Made by a program: the position numbers and the translations under genes. Shown in pieces: positions 5,516 through 8,201 of a stretch of 8,201 nucleotides of DNA. The first letter of the stretch is position 1, and each line of letters opens with the position of its first letter. Under the pieces are notes generated by a model. That model saw only the letters and a program-made list of their open reading frames with translations, did no database searches and was not told the origin of the DNA. Source of the DNA: Anderseniella sp964390445 (lineage in GTDB: Bacteria > Pseudomonadota > Alphaproteobacteria > Rhizobiales > Aestuariivirgaceae); contig CAYMJJ010000109.1 in assembly GCA_964390445.1 (NCBI GenBank), positions 1 through 8,201 on the forward strand. Direction: 5' to 3'.

Positions 5516-6631
5516 ATGGATTTTGGTGCGCTGCTGCACGGATCGATCGTCGAGATCCTGATAGCAATCATATCGTTCATCGGTGTTCTGTCGGTGATCG
5601 TTTTCGTGCACGAGTACGGTCACTTCAAGACTGCGCGCCTGTGCGGGGTGCGGGTTGAAACATTCTCGATCGGCTTTGGCCGCTCGCTGGGTGGCTTCAC
5701 CGACCGCTATGGCACCTACTGGAAGATCGGCTGGTTGCCACTTGGCGGCTACGTGAAGTTTGCCGGTGATGCCAACGCCGCTTCGATGCCCGATGGCGAT
5801 CCCGCCAAGATAAGCAAGCCTGGCGATTTCCACGCCGCTGCCTTGTGGCGGCGCGCCCTGATCGTGGTTGCCGGACCAATGGCCAATTTCATCATGGCGA
5901 TTGTCGTCTTCGCGTTCATGTTCATGGTGATGGGCCTGCCGATCACCCAGCCCAAGGTGGCTTCTGTGGTGGACGGCTCGGCAGCACAAGAGGCCGGTTT
6001 TCAGCCTGGTGACCTGATCACGCAGATAGATGGCCGCCAGATCGATTCATTCGTCGATGTTCAACGCATTGTGACCGTGTCCGCCGGCGTGTCCTTGAAT
6101 TTCATGGTCGAACGCAATGGCCAGCAGATCACGCTCACCGCCGCGCCGCGCATGTCCGAGGTAGATGACGGGCAGGGCGGCAAGATAAAGGTGGGCATGC
6201 TGGGCGTTGCGCGCGGCGCAGACCAGGTCATCCGCGTTGAACGGCTTGGTCCGGTCGATGCGTTTGCGCGCGGGATCGATGAAACCTGGTTCATCATCAC
6301 GCGATCATTGGGGTATATCAAGGATGTGATCATCGGCAGGCAGGCTGCCGATCAGTTGTCCGGCCCGGCGGGAATCGCCAAGATCGCCGGTGATGTTGCC
6401 ACCAACAACCCCCTCGGCCTTGTCCAGCTGATTGCCCTTCTGTCTGTTTCTATAGGTTTGATTAACCTATTTCCCATTCCCATGCTGGATGGCGGACACC
6501 TGATGTATTACTTTTTTGAAGCTGTGAGAGGCAAGCCGCTGGGCGCGGCGGCACAGGAATTCGGGTTCAAGGTGGGATTTGGGCTCGTTATCGCGCTTTT
6601 GCTGTTCGCAACCTGGAACGACTTTACATAG
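5516..6631 (+). CDS. rseP: RIP metalloprotease RseP (site-2 protease, M50 family)
   Basis: RseP is an inner-membrane zinc protease that cuts transmembrane segments; in E. coli it cleaves anti-sigma factor RseA and leftover signal peptides. From ATG 5516 the protein has 371 residues. A first membrane segment (about 9-30) runs into VHEYGH, whose HExxH zinc motif is His32-Glu33-His36. GGYVKFAGD at 77-85 follows, then a second membrane segment (about 112-140), a periplasmic PDZ domain (about 144-212), a third membrane segment (302-320) reaching the second active-site motif NLFPIPMLDGGH at 317-328 (Asp325), and a last segment (350-366). Only one PDZ is recognisable; E. coli RseP (about 450 residues) has two, whereas shorter forms are common in alphaproteobacteria. 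GGGGA at 5503-5507 supports 5516. In-frame ATG 5480 would add 12 hydrophobic residues and remains possible; ATG 5396 overlaps dxr and is unlikely. I see no rseA-like substrate gene here. Confidence 0.95.
   Translation: MDFGALLHGSIVEILIAIISFIGVLSVIVFVHEYGHFKTARLCGVRVETFSIGFGRSLGGFTDRYGTYWKIGWLPLGGYVKFAGDANAASMPDGDPAKISKPGDFHAAALWRRALIVVAGPMANFIMAIVVFAFMFMVMGLPITQPKVASVVDGSAAQEAGFQPGDLITQIDGRQIDSFVDVQRIVTVSAGVSLNFMVERNGQQITLTAAPRMSEVDDGQGGKIKVGMLGVARGADQVIRVERLGPVDAFARGIDETWFIITRSLGYIKDVIIGRQAADQLSGPAGIAKIAGDVATNNPLGLVQLIALLSVSIGLINLFPIPMLDGGHLMYYFFEAVRGKPLGAAAQEFGFKVGFGLVIALLLFATWNDFT
6441..6470 (+). other. AT-rich, rare-codon patch with hairpin inside rseP
   Basis: These 30 bases contain 9 G/C (30%) in a surrounding of roughly 60%. 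ATAGGTT (6452-6458) can pair with AACCTAT (6464-6470) around a 5-base loop. The stretch encodes the third membrane segment (SVSIGLINL, residues 310-318) just before the LDGGH active-site motif, and uses ATA, TTG, ATT and CTA, which the neighbouring codons mostly avoid. The reading frame is intact and the protein motif is conserved, so this is a silent DNA-level oddity within a normal gene. Confidence 0.4.
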
Positions 6632-6798
6632 AGCCTTACGGGATTGGCCTTCTTGCGATCTGATTTTCGCCTCAAAGCCATGAAAAAAACTAACATGCAT
6701 GGGTTCTAAAGCGCTGCAAATCAGCGTATTGAATTAACGGGCGGCTGGTCAGTGAGTGGGCATGACCGGCACGTATTTTGGGGTAGATTGTTTCCTTT
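6632..6798 (+). promoter_or_regulatory. rseP-bamA intergenic region, probable site of bamA regulation
   Basis: This 167-base gap, the longest in the window, is AT-richer than the genes around it. It contains a run of seven A at 6683-6689 and a 6-bp stem at 6711-6716/6722-6727 (one G-U pair) with a 5-base loop and no T-run. The best sigma-70-like pair I find is weak: ATGACC (6762-6767), 16 bases, then TAGATT (6784-6789), each four of six matches. If real, transcription would begin almost at the bamA ATG. I found no convincing terminator after rseP. A separate bamA promoter here is plausible from the length and composition but unproven. No gene longer than a 9-codon reading frame fits on the + strand. 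Confidence 0.3.
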
Positions 6799-8201
6799 AT
6801 GGGCACCAAGTTCGTAAATGCGGCCAAACTAGCGTTGGCTATGGGGGTTGCGCTGCCTGTGGGGTATCTGGCAGCAGCACCCGGCGTGGCACTTGCACAA
6901 TCCGTCACCGGCATCATCGTGGAAGGCAACGCGCGTGTCGAACCCGACACGATCCGCGCCTACATGCAGTTCAGCGCCGGCGAAGACGTGTCCAACGCGC
7001 AGATCGATGCTTCGGTCAAGGCGTTGTTCCAGACCGGCTTCTTCTCGGACGTTCGCATGTTCCGGCGCGGTTCCGCGATTGTGGTGCAGGTCGAAGAAAA
7101 CCCGCTGATCAATTCCGTTACCATCCAGGGCAACGACGAACTGGATGAAAAGAAGCTGAAGGCCGAAGTGCAGTTGCGCGAGCGCACCATCTTCACCCGC
7201 GCGCGCGCGCAGCAGGACATCCAGCGCCTTGAAGCGCTTTATCGACGGTCCGGCTTCAACAACGCCCGCATCACCCCGCGCCTCGAGCCGCTGGGCCAGA
7301 ACCGCGTCAACCTGGTGTACGTGGTCAGCGAAGGCCAGGAGACCGGGATCACCACAATCGGCTTCATCGGCAACAGTGCGTTTTCCGCAAGCCAGCTACG
7401 CTCGGTCATCACCACATCGGAATCAGCCTGGTGGAAGTTTTTCTCGACCACAGATACCTATGATCCGGACCGTCTGAACTTCGACAAGGAACTGCTGCGC
7501 CGGCACTACCTCAAGAACGGTTTTGCCGATGTCGAGATCCTGTCGGCTGATGCGCAGCTTGGGCCGGACGGCACCAACTACAACATCGTCTTCACCATCA
7601 ACGAAGGCCCGCAGTACACCATCGGCAACGTCAGCGTGAACGCGGGCGGTACCAACATCGATCCACGCGCCCTGCAGGATGCCGTCGAGGAGAGCGCGGG
7701 CGAGGTCTATGACGCCAGCAAGGTCGACAGCACCGTCGAGAAGATGACGCTGGAGGCAGGCAAGGCCGGCTTTGCCTTCGCCAGGGCAACGCCGAACATC
7801 AATCGCGACCCGGCAACCCGGCGGCTCGACATTTCCTACCAGCTGGAGGAAGGTCCGCGCGTCTACGTCGAACGCATCGACATTGTCGGCAACGTGCGCA
7901 CGCTGGATGAGGTTATCCGCCGCGAACTGAACATCGTCGAGGGTGATGCCTTCAACCGTATCCTGGTTGACCGCGCCCGCCGCCGCCTGACCGGGCTCGA
8001 CTTCTTCGAAAAGATCGACATCCGCCAGGAACAGGGTGGGGCGCCGGACCTCGTGGTCCTGGTGATTGACGTTATCGAGAAATCCACCGGCACGATCAAC
8101 TTCTCGGCCGGTTACTCGACGACGGAAGGCGCCATCGGTTCTGCCTCGGTCAGCGAGCGCAACCTGCTCGGCATGGGCCACCAGGCCAGCCTGTCGACGC
8201 A
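6799..8201 (+). CDS. bamA: Outer membrane protein assembly factor BamA (5' part, runs off the window)
   Basis: BamA (Omp85 family) is the central subunit of the BAM complex and folds beta-barrel proteins into the outer membrane. The frame stays open from ATG 6799 to the right edge: 467 complete codons, with the stop outside the window. Residues 1-33 form a Sec signal peptide: Lys4 and Lys10, a hydrophobic core, and ALA at 31-33 before Gln34. Five POTRA domains can be traced at about 36-101, 103-178, 181-268, 271-352 and 354-427, each with a VEGN- or GN-type strand and a GF turn. The barrel begins near residue 430 (STGTINFSAGYSTTEG), and SERNLLGMGH at 452-461 matches the first strands of Omp85 proteins. 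TAG at 6784-6786 in frame prevents a longer start. The Shine-Dalgarno is poor: GGGG at 6780-6783 is 15 bases away. A BamA gene after rseP is the usual alphaproteobacterial order. Confidence 0.96.
   Translation, partial: MGTKFVNAAKLALAMGVALPVGYLAAAPGVALAQSVTGIIVEGNARVEPDTIRAYMQFSAGEDVSNAQIDASVKALFQTGFFSDVRMFRRGSAIVVQVEENPLINSVTIQGNDELDEKKLKAEVQLRERTIFTRARAQQDIQRLEALYRRSGFNNARITPRLEPLGQNRVNLVYVVSEGQETGITTIGFIGNSAFSASQLRSVITTSESAWWKFFSTTDTYDPDRLNFDKELLRRHYLKNGFADVEILSADAQLGPDGTNYNIVFTINEGPQYTIGNVSVNAGGTNIDPRALQDAVEESAGEVYDASKVDSTVEKMTLEAGKAGFAFARATPNINRDPATRRLDISYQLEEGPRVYVERIDIVGNVRTLDEVIRRELNIVEGDAFNRILVDRARRRLTGLDFFEKIDIRQEQGGAPDLVVLVIDVIEKSTGTINFSAGYSTTEGAIGSASVSERNLLGMGHQASLST

Noticed and set aside
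5105..5989. 294-codon open frame on the - strand opposite the dxr-rseP junction
   Set aside because: The translation is rich in His, Arg and Ala as expected for an antisense shadow, and both opposite genes are clearly real.
6680..6709. Nine-codon frame MKKTNMHGF before bamA, considered as a leader peptide
   Set aside because: It has no Shine-Dalgarno and no run of regulatory codons, and no terminator/antiterminator pair follows it.
1..8201. Search for an undescribed system: mobile elements, CRISPR repeats, tRNAs, defence or toxin genes
   Set aside because: Apart from the short repeats listed, I saw no terminal inverted repeats, no regularly spaced repeats and no tRNA-like clover-leaf. Every substantial + strand gene belongs to a known core family in its usual order.

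Overview
The window is a stretch of core bacterial chromosome, all coding on the + strand: (rpsB 3' tail) - tsf - pyrH - frr - uppS - cdsA - dxr - rseP - bamA (5' part). This gene order, the GC-rich sequence (about 60% by eye, with GC-ending codons), a 371-residue RseP with one recognisable PDZ domain, and the protein sequences all point to an alphaproteobacterium. I cannot name the order or genus from the sequence alone.

Layout. Positions 1-27 look like the last codons of rpsB (ribosomal protein S2). A 114-base gap with three small hairpins follows, then tsf (EF-Ts). A hairpin shaped like an intrinsic terminator lies between tsf and pyrH and ends only a few bases before the pyrH ribosome binding site. 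From pyrH to rseP the genes are closely spaced (gaps of 16 to 73 bases) with no recognisable terminator, which suggests one transcription unit. A 167-base gap, the longest in the window, separates rseP from bamA, which runs off the right edge after 467 complete codons.

How the genes fit together. tsf and frr serve translation (EF-Tu recycling and ribosome recycling), and pyrH makes UDP for RNA synthesis and for UDP-sugar precursors. uppS, cdsA and dxr supply the envelope: Dxr commits carbon to the MEP isoprenoid pathway, UppS builds the undecaprenyl carrier lipid from those isoprenoids, and CdsA makes CDP-diacylglycerol for phospholipids. RseP is an intramembrane protease linked to envelope stress, and BamA inserts outer-membrane proteins. 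The cluster therefore couples translation and nucleotide supply to envelope growth.

I found no mobile element, CRISPR array, tRNA, rRNA or defence-like system, and no convincing evidence of an undescribed system. The observations worth a second look are small: the terminator-like hairpin in front of pyrH, the hairpins between rpsB and tsf, a GC hairpin around the uppS stop just before cdsA, a TTG start for uppS, and an AT-rich, rare-codon, hairpin-forming patch inside rseP at the conserved active-site segment.
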